The notes under the pieces: generated by a model
What the model was told of the DNA's origin: nothing
The model's input: only the letters and a program-made list of their open reading frames with translations
Databases searched by the model: none
Assembly: GCA_028284865.1 (NCBI GenBank)
Contig: JANQQV010000026.1
Location: 1 to 64,000, forward strand
Origin: Rhodothermales bacterium
GTDB lineage: Bacteria > Bacteroidota > Rhodothermia > Rhodothermales > UBA10348
Length of the DNA: 64,000 nt
Reading direction: 5' to 3'
In this document: positions 21,626-30,523 of the stretch, in pieces
Position numbering within the stretch: position 1 is the stretch's first letter
How the letters are laid out: the number at the start of each line of letters is the position of its first letter
Made by a program: the position numbers and the translations under genes

Positions 21626-23320
21626 ATGTCTGACTATCAGGAATCCCGATCTCTTGGCACCGCGTTGGCGGCCGATCACGCGAAGACGGTATCTCGGCGT
21701 GAAGCAGGTGCGATTCTCCTTGATGAGCTCAAGGCGCGTCATGCCGAGGTGGCGATGGGTGGCGGCCAAAAGCGACGGGAGCGCGAGCATGCCCGAGGAA
21801 AGATGCTGGCCAGGGAGCGGATTGCTGCGCTCGTGGATGAGGGCTCGACCTTCCAGGAAATCGGTTCCTTTGCGGCCTGGGGCATGTATGAAGAGCAGGG
21901 TGGATGTCCGTCCGCCGGGACCGTGATGGGAACGGGTCACGTGAATGGCCGCCTGTGCATGATCGTGGCCAATGACGCCACCGTAAAAGCCGGCGCCTGG
22001 TTTCCAATGACTGCGAAGAAAAATCTTCGTGCCCAGGAAATCGCTCTGGAAAACCATCTGCCGATCATCTATCTGGTCGATTCAGCAGGGGTCTTTCTGC
22101 CGATGCAGGATGAGATCTTTCCGGATCGGGATCACTTCGGCCGGATCTTCCGAAACAATGCCGTGATGTCGGCCAAGGGGATTCCCCAGATCGCGGCCAT
22201 CATGGGAAGTTGTGTCGCAGGTGGCGCGTATTTGCCCATCATGAGCGACGAGGCGCTTATCGTCGATGGCACAGGGTCGGTCTTCCTGGCAGGTCCTTTC
22301 CTCGTGCGAGCGGCCATCGGAGAGCAGGTGGAGAAGGAAGTTTTGGGCGGCGCTGCCACCCATAGCGAGATTTCAGGGGTAACCGACTACCGCGTGCCCG
22401 ATGATGCAACGGCCATCCGGACCATCCGCGATCTGGTTGGCAAGATGGGGTCGCGACCTTCGGCGGGCTTCTCGCGGGAAGCATCGGTAGCTCCCGCGCA
22501 CGAAACTTCAGAATTGGATGCGCTCATGCCGGTATCCGGCGCGGACCCTTACGACATGCAAGAGGTGCTTGGCCGCGTGATCGACGCCGACTCGTGGACG
22601 GAGTACAAAGCGGGCTATGGCAAGACGATTTTGACGGGCTATGCGCGCATCGATGGGTGGAGCGTCGGGATTGTGGCTAATCAACGCCAGATCGTCAAAG
22701 CGCGTGCGGGTGTAAAGGCTGGTACCGATGAGCTCCAGGCGGGAGGGGTCATCTACTCGGACTCCGCCGACAAAGCCGCCCGGTTCATCATGAACTGCAA
22801 TCAGAAGCGCATTCCGCTGGTGTTTTTCCAGGACGTGACCGGCTTCATGGTTGGATCGCGGGCTGAGCACGGTGGCATCATCAAGGACGGCGCCAAGATG
22901 GTCAATGCGGTTTCAAATTCCGTCGTGCCCAAGTTCACCGTCGTCGTGGGTAACTCGTACGGCGCGGGCAACTATGCGATGTGCGGTCGCGCCTACGATC
23001 CGCGCATGATCTGCGCCTGGCCCACGGCTCGGATGGCAGTGATGGGTGGTCAGCAGGCTGCCAAGACCTTGCTGCAAATCCAGAAAGCGGCTGCGGCACG
23101 CAAAGGGAATGAACTCAGCGATGAAGAGGAGGCCGCCCTTCTCAAGAAGATCCAGGCCCGGTACGATGAGCAGACGACGCCGTACTACGCGGCAGCGCGC
23201 CTGTGGGTGGACGAAATCATCGAGCCCGAACACACGCGTGCTTGGATCTCTCGCGGCCTCGAGATCGCGGAGCATAATCCCGAAATTCCCCGGTTCAACC
23301 CCGGCGTCATCCAGACGTGA
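21626..23320 (+). CDS. Acyl-CoA carboxylase beta (carboxyltransferase) subunit
   Basis: The protein (564 aa) belongs to the biotin-dependent carboxyltransferases and is closest by eye to methylcrotonyl-CoA carboxylase beta. It has two crotonase-like halves. The first includes KMLARERIAALVDEGSTFQE and the oxyanion region GSCVAGGAYLPIMSDEA (about 193-210). The second includes FFQDVTGFMVGSRAEHGGI and SYGAGNYAMCGRAYDPR (about 444-460). A GTG at 21533 would give 595 residues; ATG 21626 fits the family start better. No biotin carboxylase partner is in the window, so the substrate (3-methylcrotonyl-, propionyl- or other CoA) is open. Confidence 0.88.
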   Translation: MSDYQESRSLGTALAADHAKTVSRREAGAILLDELKARHAEVAMGGGQKRREREHARGKMLARERIAALVDEGSTFQEIGSFAAWGMYEEQGGCPSAGTVMGTGHVNGRLCMIVANDATVKAGAWFPMTAKKNLRAQEIALENHLPIIYLVDSAGVFLPMQDEIFPDRDHFGRIFRNNAVMSAKGIPQIAAIMGSCVAGGAYLPIMSDEALIVDGTGSVFLAGPFLVRAAIGEQVEKEVLGGAATHSEISGVTDYRVPDDATAIRTIRDLVGKMGSRPSAGFSREASVAPAHETSELDALMPVSGADPYDMQEVLGRVIDADSWTEYKAGYGKTILTGYARIDGWSVGIVANQRQIVKARAGVKAGTDELQAGGVIYSDSADKAARFIMNCNQKRIPLVFFQDVTGFMVGSRAEHGGIIKDGAKMVNAVSNSVVPKFTVVVGNSYGAGNYAMCGRAYDPRMICAWPTARMAVMGGQQAAKTLLQIQKAAAARKGNELSDEEEAALLKKIQARYDEQTTPYYAAARLWVDEIIEPEHTRAWISRGLEIAEHNPEIPRFNPGVIQT

Positions 23321-23363
23321 TCCTCGATCCGTCGCAGGATTGAATCCCCAACCCAACGCGAAC

Positions 23364-23786
23364 ATGGCATCCATCTGGAAGAAGCCCGCCGACATCGATA
23401 CCATCAACCGCTTCAGTCTGGACGGACTGGTTGGTCACCTTGGTATCAGGATTTCCGAATTGACGGATACCACCATGACGGCGACCATGCCTGTTGATGA
23501 GCGCACGAAGCAGGCATTGGGATTGCTTCACGGGGGTGCCTCGGCAGCACTGCTGGAAACTGTCGCCAGCGTTGCGGCAAACTGGGCGGTGGGCGATGAT
23601 GCCTTCTGTGTCGGCGTATCGCTGGACATCAATCACCTGATGGCGAAACAGGACGGACACGTGGAAGCCACAGCGCGTCCACTACGTTTGGGACGGACCA
23701 TTCAGGTCTGGAACGTGGACATCGTCGATGAGGCAGGTGACCTTGTGGCGTCGGGTCGGATGACCATGGCCGTTCGTCAGCGTTGA
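23364..23786 (+). CDS. Hotdog-fold acyl-CoA thioesterase (MenI/YdiI type)
   Basis: This 140-residue single hotdog domain hydrolyses acyl-CoA thioesters. The central helix motif LLHGGASAALLETVASVAAN contains the catalytic-type glutamate, and the strands SLDINHLMAKQDGHVEATAR and RTIQVWNVDI follow. This is the PaaI/YdiI/MenI group; MenI removes CoA from dihydroxynaphthoyl-CoA in menaquinone synthesis, while others act on aromatic or fatty acyl-CoA. It starts 43 bases after the carboxylase gene, so it may share the transcript and act in the same acyl-CoA pathway. Confidence 0.85.
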   Translation: MASIWKKPADIDTINRFSLDGLVGHLGIRISELTDTTMTATMPVDERTKQALGLLHGGASAALLETVASVAANWAVGDDAFCVGVSLDINHLMAKQDGHVEATARPLRLGRTIQVWNVDIVDEAGDLVASGRMTMAVRQR

Positions 23787-23803
23787 CACACCCGGGGCCT
23801 GGT

Positions 23804-24808
23804 TCAGCGACTAGTTGAGGGTGTCGCTTCCAGCAGCTGCACGGCAAACCACTGATTTTCGTCCGTCCAGACGTGTTTCGTGGAGAAGCCGCAGGACCCA
23901 GCCAGTTCGGCAAAGCTATCCAGCCGATACTTGTGAGAGTATTCGGTCCGGATGAACGAATCTCGCTCGATCGAATAGGCATCATGGCCGAGACGAACGG
24001 TCACGTCCTCATTCGCGATCAATCGCATTTCAATGCGCTCATGGTCGGCATCCCAGATCGCCTCATGCCTGAAAGCGTCCGGATTGAAAAGCGATCCGAG
24101 CCGGTCGTTGATGTGATGGAGGATATTCCTGTTGAATGCGGCAGTGACACCTTGTGCATCATTGTAAGCGGCATGCAGCACCGATTCGTCCTTCACCAGG
24201 TCGACTCCGATCAAGAGGAAGCCTCCAGCGCCAACCAGGTCACGCATCCGCATCAGGAAATCGGCTGCCGTCTCCCGAGTGAAATTTCCGATCGTGGATC
24301 CGGGAAAGAAGACCATGCGGCGGGCCTGGGCCAGCGGCCCCAGGCCCGCCGCATCCCAGTCAAAAGGAATACGCTGTCCGTAATCAGCGCAAACCGGTAA
24401 AATGGACAGTCGGGGAAACAGCGTCTTCAGCGCCCTTCCTGTTGAAAGAAGGTGGTCCCGGGAGATGTCGATCGGAACGTAGCCCCGGAGAGAACCCAGG
24501 TGTTCGAGCAGCAATCGAGTCTTTGTGCTGCTGCCCGAACCGTATTCCAACATCACGGTCGGATCGGGAAACAGGGCGTTCAGCTCTGGAAGGATGCGCT
24601 CCAGAATGCGGCGCTCCGTGCGGGTGGGATAGTATTCATCCAACTCACAGATCTGATCAAAAAGGTCAGATCCTCGCGCGTCATAGAAGTACTTGGACGG
24701 AAGCCAGGGTTGCTTGGCACTCAAGCCGATTCGTACATCCGCTTCCATTGTATCCGCTTCAGGAGCGATGTCGAGAAACAGTTCAACATCGCTGGTAGGT
24801 TCGGCCAT
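23804..24808 (-). CDS. egtD: L-histidine N-alpha-methyltransferase EgtD
   Basis: EgtD (334 aa) trimethylates histidine to hercynine with SAM, the first step of ergothioneine synthesis. The SAM site is visible as MLEYGSGSSTKTRLLLEHL (about residues 83-102), and substrate-binding stretches as YDARGSDLFDQICELDEYYP and FFPGSTIGNF. It lies downstream of egtB on the same strand with a 103-base gap. A nearly perfect 18-bp inverted repeat falls inside the gene (24315-24354), in the variable loop before FFPGSTIGNF. The 3' end is 17 bases from the convergent thioesterase. Confidence 0.94.
   Translation of the reverse strand: MAEPTSDVELFLDIAPEADTMEADVRIGLSAKQPWLPSKYFYDARGSDLFDQICELDEYYPTRTERRILERILPELNALFPDPTVMLEYGSGSSTKTRLLLEHLGSLRGYVPIDISRDHLLSTGRALKTLFPRLSILPVCADYGQRIPFDWDAAGLGPLAQARRMVFFPGSTIGNFTRETAADFLMRMRDLVGAGGFLLIGVDLVKDESVLHAAYNDAQGVTAAFNRNILHHINDRLGSLFNPDAFRHEAIWDADHERIEMRLIANEDVTVRLGHDAYSIERDSFIRTEYSHKYRLDSFAELAGSCGFSTKHVWTDENQWFAVQLLEATPSTSR
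24315..24354 (-). repeat. Long inverted repeat inside egtD
   Basis: The 18-base arm at 24315-24332 (starting ATGCGGCGGGCC) is complementary to 24336-24354 except for one bulged C, around a 3-base loop. It is GC-rich and would form a very stable mRNA hairpin within the coding region. It encodes roughly the DAAGLGPLAQARRM segment. Confidence 0.75.
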
Positions 24809-24911
24809 GAATCAGAGTCGGTCAGCAGATAGGATGGAAGGGTGACCCGCAAGGGGGAATCCAGCGGCAGAGGAGTAGCCGTCTTTGAGGCCGGTAGGTA
24901 CTCGCGCCCGG

Positions 24912-26183
24912 TCAGAGGGTTCGGGCCAGCCGGATGCCTGCAAATTGCCAGCGGGCGTTGGACGGGAAAAAATTGCGATACGTAGCCCGGATATGGTTCG
25001 ACGGAGTCGCGCATGACCCCCCTCGAAGAACGAATTGGTTGGCCATGAACTTCCCGTTGTACTCGCCCAAAGCGCCCTCAACCGGCAAATACCCGGGATA
25101 TGGGGAGTAGTGGCTGGACGTCCACTCCCAGCTACCACCGAACATGGTGTCGAGTCTTCCCGCCGCAGCGTCAGGCCACTGCGGGTGAAGGGTCATGTCG
25201 TCTGAAAATGGCCCTCCCATTCCAGCTTCTCCAGCCGCATGCTCCCATTCAAATTCCGTGGGTAATCGATACCCGGCCCAACGCGCAAATGCGTCGGCTT
25301 CGAAATAGGAAACGTGGGTCAGCGGTGCATCTTCATCCAGGGGGCGAAGCCCGTAGAGGCTGAATTCATGCCACCCGTCATCGCGACGTTGCCAATACAA
25401 TGGCCGTCCCCAATTATCCTTTTGCACCAGGTCCCAGCCTTGTGCCAGCCACAGCGGTGACCGATCGTACCCGCCATCCTGGACGAAGGCCAGAAATTCG
25501 CCATTGGTGACTGGACGGGAAGCCAATTCGAAGGACTCTACGAACTGGCGATGCCGCGGACTTTCGTTGTCGTAGCTGAATCCATCCCCTTTGAACCCTG
25601 TTTCGACGATCCCTGCATCGAAGCGTTCAAATTCGTTGGCCGGGGCAGGTGTGCTGGGAGGGGGACCTTCCGAGTGGTAAGCGGGAAACAGTGGATTGAC
25701 GGACAGGACGTGTTTGATGTCTGTGACCATGAGCTCTTGATGCTGCTGCTCGTGGTGCAATCCGATTTCAATGACCGGTAGAGCGGCTTCAGGTACATCA
25801 CCCTCAAGGAATCGCCCCATGGCCTGGTCTACATGGCGCCGATATGCCAGAATGTCATCGACTGTCGGACGAGACAGGATTCCGCGATGAGGGCGGGACC
25901 ACCGATCTCCCGCCTGGATGTAATAGGAGTTGAAAAGGAATGGATAACGCTCATCCATCAGCGTGTAGCCATCGGCGTATTCCGCCAGCACGAAAACCTC
26001 GAAAAACCATGTCGTATGGGCGAGGTGCCACTTCGTCGGGCTCACATCTTCCATGGACTGGATGACATAGTCCTCCGTTTCAAGCGGGTCGCAGATCCTC
26101 AGCGTCTGGTTGCGCACTGCGGTAAATCGTTCGGAAAGCGAGCGTTCAGTAGCTGAGATGGTTTCGGGAATGGCTTCCTGCAT
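24912..26183 (-). CDS. egtB: Ergothioneine synthase EgtB (iron sulfoxide synthase)
   Basis: EgtB (423 aa) is a non-haem iron enzyme that joins hercynine to a thiol (gamma-glutamylcysteine or cysteine) with oxygen. The N-terminal DinB-like domain supplies the iron ligands: the histidine pair region KWHLAHTTWFFEVF (about 50-60) and the HHEQQHQEL motif (about 142-150). The C-terminal FGE-sulfatase-like domain shows RLPTEFEWEHAAG, GGSWEWTSSHYSPYPGY and the closing RATYRNFFPSNARWQFAGIR. It is first in a two-gene minus-strand unit with egtD. The other ergothioneine enzymes (egtC, egtE) are not seen nearby. Confidence 0.94.
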   Translation of the reverse strand: MQEAIPETISATERSLSERFTAVRNQTLRICDPLETEDYVIQSMEDVSPTKWHLAHTTWFFEVFVLAEYADGYTLMDERYPFLFNSYYIQAGDRWSRPHRGILSRPTVDDILAYRRHVDQAMGRFLEGDVPEAALPVIEIGLHHEQQHQELMVTDIKHVLSVNPLFPAYHSEGPPPSTPAPANEFERFDAGIVETGFKGDGFSYDNESPRHRQFVESFELASRPVTNGEFLAFVQDGGYDRSPLWLAQGWDLVQKDNWGRPLYWQRRDDGWHEFSLYGLRPLDEDAPLTHVSYFEADAFARWAGYRLPTEFEWEHAAGEAGMGGPFSDDMTLHPQWPDAAAGRLDTMFGGSWEWTSSHYSPYPGYLPVEGALGEYNGKFMANQFVLRGGSCATPSNHIRATYRNFFPSNARWQFAGIRLARTL

Positions 26184-26227
26184 GTAGTCCGAAGTGAATC
26201 AGAGAAGAGGTCATGGGCAATCAGGCT

Positions 26228-26265
26228 GACGCCCCCAAGAGACTATTGTGGGGGAGTCTGGCGTC
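26228..26265 (+). other. Hairpin in egtB / SUMF1-like divergent region
   Basis: GACGC (26228-26232) pairs with GCGTC (26261-26265), and inside it CCCCA (26233-26237) pairs with TGGGG (26249-26253), leaving an uneven bulge. It could be an operator or a leader RNA structure for either flanking gene; no known riboswitch is recognised. Confidence 0.3.
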
Positions 26266-26319
26266 TGTGGAAACCTACGAGTTTTCGGAAGCGATTTCCC
26301 TGCATACCTGTGATGAGGG

Positions 26320-26325
26320 TATATT
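26320..26325 (+). promoter_or_regulatory. Candidate -10 element of the SUMF1-like gene
   Basis: TATATT is followed by TTGTG, in an otherwise GC-rich region, 67 bases before the chosen ATG. It fits a -10/-7 element of Bacteroidota promoters; no confident -33 partner was found. Confidence 0.3.
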
Positions 26326-26392
26326 TTGTGGACTACCCTGCGGTCGAGGTCGTCGAAGCGCCGCGTGCTGGGCCTCTAATCAATCACATCAC

Positions 26393-27520
26393 ATGAACCT
26401 GAACAACGAACGCGTCGGGGCGTCTGAATTGCAAAGAACAAAACAAGTCGTTTCGAGCCTGAGCCTGACCCTGAGCCTGCTGATTGTCATTCTGCTAGTC
26501 GGATGTGGGCAGTCAGGAGCCGCGTTGGCTGTCGACGAAGCAGCAGAAACTGTTGGCTCGCCGTCGATCGGTCAAGATGCTGACCTCCCGGATCAAGCGG
26601 GTTCAGGATTTCAGGCAGGTGATATCCGTGAGCTCACGATTCCGGGAACGGGAGTCTCGTTTACGATGGTCTACGTGCCTGGAGGGACTTATCGCGTTGG
26701 AACGCCGGATTCCGAGCCGGGACGAGAGTCGGATGAAGGACCCATCACGGAAGTGAGCATTGATGGCTTCTGGATGGGTCAATTTGAAGTCACCGACGAG
26801 GAGTTCGGGGTTTTCCGTTATCCGGACCGGGATTCGGATTCGACTGCGGTTGCAGATGCTGAGTACGATGTGGATGCGGTGAGTCGTCCGAGCCCGCCTT
26901 ACGAGGATCCGGCTTTCGGGATGGGAGGTGAAGGCAAACCTGCTGTCGGCATGACACAGTGGGCAGGTCTGCACTATGCGAAATGGCTGACCGAGAAGAC
27001 CGGCGTGTTCTTTCGTCTTCCGAGTGAGGCGGAATGGGAGGTGGCTTGCAGGGCGGGTCAGGATCCGTCGTCGATGGCGCTACCGGATGAGCGTGCACTG
27101 CAAAGCATGGCATGGTACGACGCGAATAGCGACCTGACACTTCAGGCTGTGGGCGACAAACGCCCCAATGATTGGCAGCTGTACGACATGTTGGGGAATG
27201 CGGCAGAATGGATGCTGGACGAGTATGTCGACGACTACCATAGCCAGATTGCGAGCCTTGGAGAAAATCCCTGGATCCAGCCAACCCGGCTCCATCCAAG
27301 AACGGTCCGGGGAGGCGACTACGGAGAGTTGGAATCCGGGATCCGATGTGGCTCCCGGCTGGAGTCGACCACGGATTGGAAGCGCCGAGATCCGCAGATC
27401 CCCAAGAGCTTCTGGTGGAACACGGACTCGCCATTCGTAGGCTTTCGAATCATGGCACCGGAGACGCCGCCATCATCGGAAGAACAGGAAATGTTCTGGA
27501 TGCTGGTCCTGGGAGAGTAG
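26393..27520 (+). CDS. SUMF1/FGE-sulfatase-fold lipoprotein
   Basis: The 375-residue product starts with a lipoprotein signal (lipobox LLVGC, cysteine about residue 38). After a low-complexity linker the SUMF1 domain begins at FTMVYVPGGTYRVGTPDSEP, with GFWMGQFEVTDEEF, FRLPSEAEWEVACRAG and the final VRGGDYGELESGIRCGSR then FVGFRI. ATG 26393 is chosen because the lipoprotein signal starts there. Only one cysteine remains near the FGE active-site position, so formylglycine formation is unlikely; many bacterial members are structural or bind partners. It is divergent from egtB, which ends in the same fold. Confidence 0.85.
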   Translation: MNLNNERVGASELQRTKQVVSSLSLTLSLLIVILLVGCGQSGAALAVDEAAETVGSPSIGQDADLPDQAGSGFQAGDIRELTIPGTGVSFTMVYVPGGTYRVGTPDSEPGRESDEGPITEVSIDGFWMGQFEVTDEEFGVFRYPDRDSDSTAVADAEYDVDAVSRPSPPYEDPAFGMGGEGKPAVGMTQWAGLHYAKWLTEKTGVFFRLPSEAEWEVACRAGQDPSSMALPDERALQSMAWYDANSDLTLQAVGDKRPNDWQLYDMLGNAAEWMLDEYVDDYHSQIASLGENPWIQPTRLHPRTVRGGDYGELESGIRCGSRLESTTDWKRRDPQIPKSFWWNTDSPFVGFRIMAPETPPSSEEQEMFWMLVLGE

Positions 27521-27585
27521 GACTTCGTTCACGTGTAGCGTTGGCTGGGCGATTGACAATTGGTCTCGAGGCTCCTCAAATAGAA

Positions 27586-27616
27586 AAGGGGGCGGTCGCT
27601 GCGCGACCGCCCCCTT
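27586..27616. terminator. Bidirectional terminator between SUMF1-like gene and mscL
   Basis: A perfect 14-bp stem, AAGGGGGCGGTCGC (27586-27599) with its complement (27603-27616) and a 3-base loop. On the minus strand it is followed by TTCTATTT, so it serves mscL best, but it also lies after the plus-strand gene. Confidence 0.88.
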
Positions 27617-27640
27617 CCATCAAGATCAAACTCAGGAGAA

Positions 27641-27982
27641 TCAGCCTTCTTCGTCAGCTGACTCTTCTTCTCTGCGGAGTTTGTTCATGCCTTTAACGGC
27701 AAGGAAGATGGCCCATGCCACGATCAGGAAGTCCATCACGGTCTGGATGAAGTTTCCATAGTTGAGCGTGACGGCTGGATCTTCACCTACTCCTTCCTTG
27801 AGAGTGATGGCCAACTGCGTGAAGTCAACGCCACCAACAAGGAGACCGACGGGCGGCATGATGATGTCAGCAACAAACGATGAGACTACCGCTCCGAAGG
27901 CGGCACCGATTACGATACCCACGGCCATGTCGACCGCATTGCCCTTGACGGCAAACTCCTTGAATTCGCTCATCATACTCAT
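27641..27982 (-). CDS. mscL: Large-conductance mechanosensitive channel MscL
   Basis: MscL (113 aa) forms a homopentamer in the inner membrane that opens under osmotic shock. The pattern is complete: amphipathic start [20 protein letters not shown], first transmembrane helix to about residue 45 ([20 protein letters not shown]), a periplasmic loop with [19 protein letters not shown], second helix [20 protein letters not shown] and an acidic tail. The frame is open upstream; the start at 27982 matches homologues. Confidence 0.96.
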   Translation of the reverse strand: MSMMSEFKEFAVKGNAVDMAVGIVIGAAFGAVVSSFVADIIMPPVGLLVGGVDFTQLAITLKEGVGEDPAVTLNYGNFIQTVMDFLIVAWAIFLAVKGMNKLRREEESADEEG

Positions 27983-28168
27983 GTGGGATACCTCTGAATT
28001 TGGGAGAGATGAGGTAGCGCCGATGTGATGTGGCGCCAACCGATGATGGGTAAATGTGCGTAATCGGTTCTTCGGAGTCAACAATTGAATCGAATTCGGA
28101 GGATGTAGCATCGGGCAAGGGAATCGGTTAGCTTAACCGCGTTCCTCTCATCTCCCCACGATCTTGTC

Positions 28169-29527
28169 ATGTCCCGAAACCCGAATGGATTCAGCCGTCG
28201 CGACTTCATGAAAAGCGGCTCAGCTGCTGTGGTCGGCTCTGTTGTTGCCTCCCAATTCCCGCTCTCAGCGAACGCCTATTATTCCTCCAACGATGAGATC
28301 AGGGTTGGCTTGATCGGCTGCGGAGGTCGTGGAACCGGCGCCGCATCCCAGGCTCTTCAAACAGAGCAGAACGTGAAGCTGGTGGCCATGGCAGATGCTT
28401 TTCGGGACCGTCTGGATGACAGTCTTGAAAATCTGACCAATCCCGAAGCTGATTTTGCTGACAAGGTGGCCGGACGCATTGATGTGCCCGAGGAGCGCAA
28501 GTTCGTTGGGTTCGATGCCTACAAGGAAGTGATTGCCCTTTGCGATGTCGTGTTGATCGCGACGCCTCCGGGATTTCGCCCGCTCCACTTTGAAGCCGCC
28601 ATTGAAGCGGACAAGCACGTTTTCATGGAGAAGCCGGTGGCAACGGACGCAGCCGGAGTTCGCCGTGTCCTCGCGGCTGCCGAACAGGCAAAGGCCAAAA
28701 AGCTCAACGTTGTCGTTGGTTTGCAGCGACACTACCAAACCGTCTATCGGGAGTGGATGGAACGAATGCACGGTGGCATGATCGGAGATCTGATCACGGC
28801 TCGCGTGTACTGGAACAGTGGCGGCGTCTGGGTCCGGGAACGGGCGAAGCTGGAAGAAGAGGCAGGGCGCGCGCTCACTGAAATGGAGTATCAGATGCGC
28901 AACTGGTACTACTTCAACTGGTTGTGTGGCGATCACATCGTAGAGCAGCACATCCACAATCTTGATGTCGGCAATTGGGCATTCCAGGCCCTGCCCGTGC
29001 GTGCACAAGGACAGGGCGGTCGACTCGTCCGCACCGGCAAGGATCATGGTGAGATCTACGATCACCACTATGTCGAATACGAGTATGCTGACGGACGGCG
29101 CATGATCAGCCAGTGTCGTCACATGCCCAACTGCGCCAACCGGGTTTCCGAGGCCTTCCACGGGACCAATGGCAGCGCACCGCGTCCTGGGCAATTGATT
29201 TCCGCATCGGGCTATGAGCTGTTCAATCACAACAGCCGCAATGATCCCAACCCGTACCAGGTGGAGCATGACGAACTGTTTGCTGCGATCGCTGGCGGAG
29301 AATACGCCTACGCAGATGCCGAGAATGGGGCGAACGCCACGATGACAGCCATCCTGGGTCGCATGGCAACGTATTCTGGCCAGGTAATCGAGTGGGACGA
29401 GGCGCTGGCTTCTGGCCGAGATCTCATGCCGGCAACGTACGCCTGGGATGCCGATCCTCCAGTGCTCCCTGATGCTAATGGTTACTACCCGATTCCGGAG
29501 CCTGGTGTCACCAAGGTTCTGGTGTAG
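28169..29527 (+). CDS. Gfo/Idh/MocA-family oxidoreductase, Tat-exported
   Basis: This 452-residue NAD(P)-dependent sugar oxidoreductase has a twin-arginine signal (SRRDFMKSGSAAVVGSVVAS). The Rossmann fold follows with VGLIGCGGRGTGAASQAL (about 46-63) and the family motif EKPVATDAAGVRR (about 154). The C-terminal part has WLCGDHIVEQHIHNLDVGNW, as in planctomycete/Bacteroidota exported members. These bind their cofactor before export. It is 50 bases before the TIM-barrel gene and near a hexosaminidase, so both may oxidise or isomerise released sugars; the substrate is unknown. Confidence 0.92.
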   Translation: MSRNPNGFSRRDFMKSGSAAVVGSVVASQFPLSANAYYSSNDEIRVGLIGCGGRGTGAASQALQTEQNVKLVAMADAFRDRLDDSLENLTNPEADFADKVAGRIDVPEERKFVGFDAYKEVIALCDVVLIATPPGFRPLHFEAAIEADKHVFMEKPVATDAAGVRRVLAAAEQAKAKKLNVVVGLQRHYQTVYREWMERMHGGMIGDLITARVYWNSGGVWVRERAKLEEEAGRALTEMEYQMRNWYYFNWLCGDHIVEQHIHNLDVGNWAFQALPVRAQGQGGRLVRTGKDHGEIYDHHYVEYEYADGRRMISQCRHMPNCANRVSEAFHGTNGSAPRPGQLISASGYELFNHNSRNDPNPYQVEHDELFAAIAGGEYAYADAENGANATMTAILGRMATYSGQVIEWDEALASGRDLMPATYAWDADPPVLPDANGYYPIPEPGVTKVLV

Positions 29528-29577
29528 CCAGCACCTGACTCGACCCCTTCCATTCTGACCATGCACGACCCGCACTC

Positions 29578-30522
29578 ATGAAACGTCGCCATTTTGTACG
29601 AAACTCGGGCGCGATGGCGGCTGGGGCCGCCATCGCGGCCCCCTCTGCACTAGCATCCAGCACGAACTCTGGACAAGTTCTCGGTGGAGCACAGAGCGGG
29701 AGCACATTCAAACTGAACTATGCTCCCCATCTCGATATGTTCAAGCAGCATGCTGGTGATGACCCCGTCGACCAGCTGAACTTCATGGCTGACGAGGGCT
29801 TTCGGGCGTTCGAGGACAACGGCATGAAAGGTCGTCCGATTGAGGTGCAGGAAGCCATGGCTCGCACCATGGCCGACCGTGGCATTCAGATGGGTGTCTT
29901 CGTTGCTCATACCATCTTCTGGAGAGAACCCAATCTTGCTTCGGGCCGTGAAGACTGGCGCGAACAATTCCTTAGCGAGATTCGCGAATCGGTTGATGTG
30001 GCGAAGCGCGTCAATGCGACCTGGATGACGGTCGTGCCAGGGCATGTGGATCTGCGAAAGGACATGGGATACCAGACGTCGAATGTCGTCGAAACCCTTC
30101 GCATGGCTTCGGATATTCTCGCGCCACATGGTCTCGTGATGGTACTCGAGCCGCTGAATCCACGGGACCATCCTGGTCTGTTCCTCAGCAAGATGGCGCA
30201 GGCATATGCCATCTGCCGCGCGGTCGATTCACCGGCTTGCAAGATCCTGGACGATCTGTACCATCAACAGATCACGGAGGGGAATCTGATCCCGAACATA
30301 GACGCCTGCTGGGATGAGATTGCCTACTTCCAGATTGGTGACAATCCTGGTCGCAAAGAGCCGACCACAGGCGAGATCAACTACCTGAACGTATTCAAAC
30401 ACATCCATGACAAAGGCTTCACGGGTGTGATGGGGATGGAGCACGGAAATTCCCGTTCAGGAAAGGAAGGAGAGCGTGCCGTGATCGACGCCTATCGGGC
30501 TGTGGATTCGTTCCAGTCGTGA
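29578..30522 (+). CDS. Hydroxypyruvate isomerase-like TIM-barrel protein, Tat-exported
   Basis: The 314-residue product begins with a twin-arginine-type leader (MKRRHFVRNSGAMAAGAAIA). It continues as a xylose-isomerase-like TIM barrel. Recognisable parts are FRAFEDNGMKGRP, the metal-ligand type VMVLEPLNPRDHPGLFL, CKILDDLYHQQITEGNLI and VMGMEHGNSRSG. This is the hydroxypyruvate isomerase (Hyi)/sugar epimerase group. It follows the Gfo/Idh gene and is probably in the same transcript. True substrate unknown. Confidence 0.88.
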   Translation: MKRRHFVRNSGAMAAGAAIAAPSALASSTNSGQVLGGAQSGSTFKLNYAPHLDMFKQHAGDDPVDQLNFMADEGFRAFEDNGMKGRPIEVQEAMARTMADRGIQMGVFVAHTIFWREPNLASGREDWREQFLSEIRESVDVAKRVNATWMTVVPGHVDLRKDMGYQTSNVVETLRMASDILAPHGLVMVLEPLNPRDHPGLFLSKMAQAYAICRAVDSPACKILDDLYHQQITEGNLIPNIDACWDEIAYFQIGDNPGRKEPTTGEINYLNVFKHIHDKGFTGVMGMEHGNSRSGKEGERAVIDAYRAVDSFQS

Positions 30523-30523
30523 T

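Noticed and set aside
26393-27520. Formylglycine-generating enzyme (sulfatase activator)
   Set aside because: The paired active-site cysteines are not present and no sulfatase gene is nearby.
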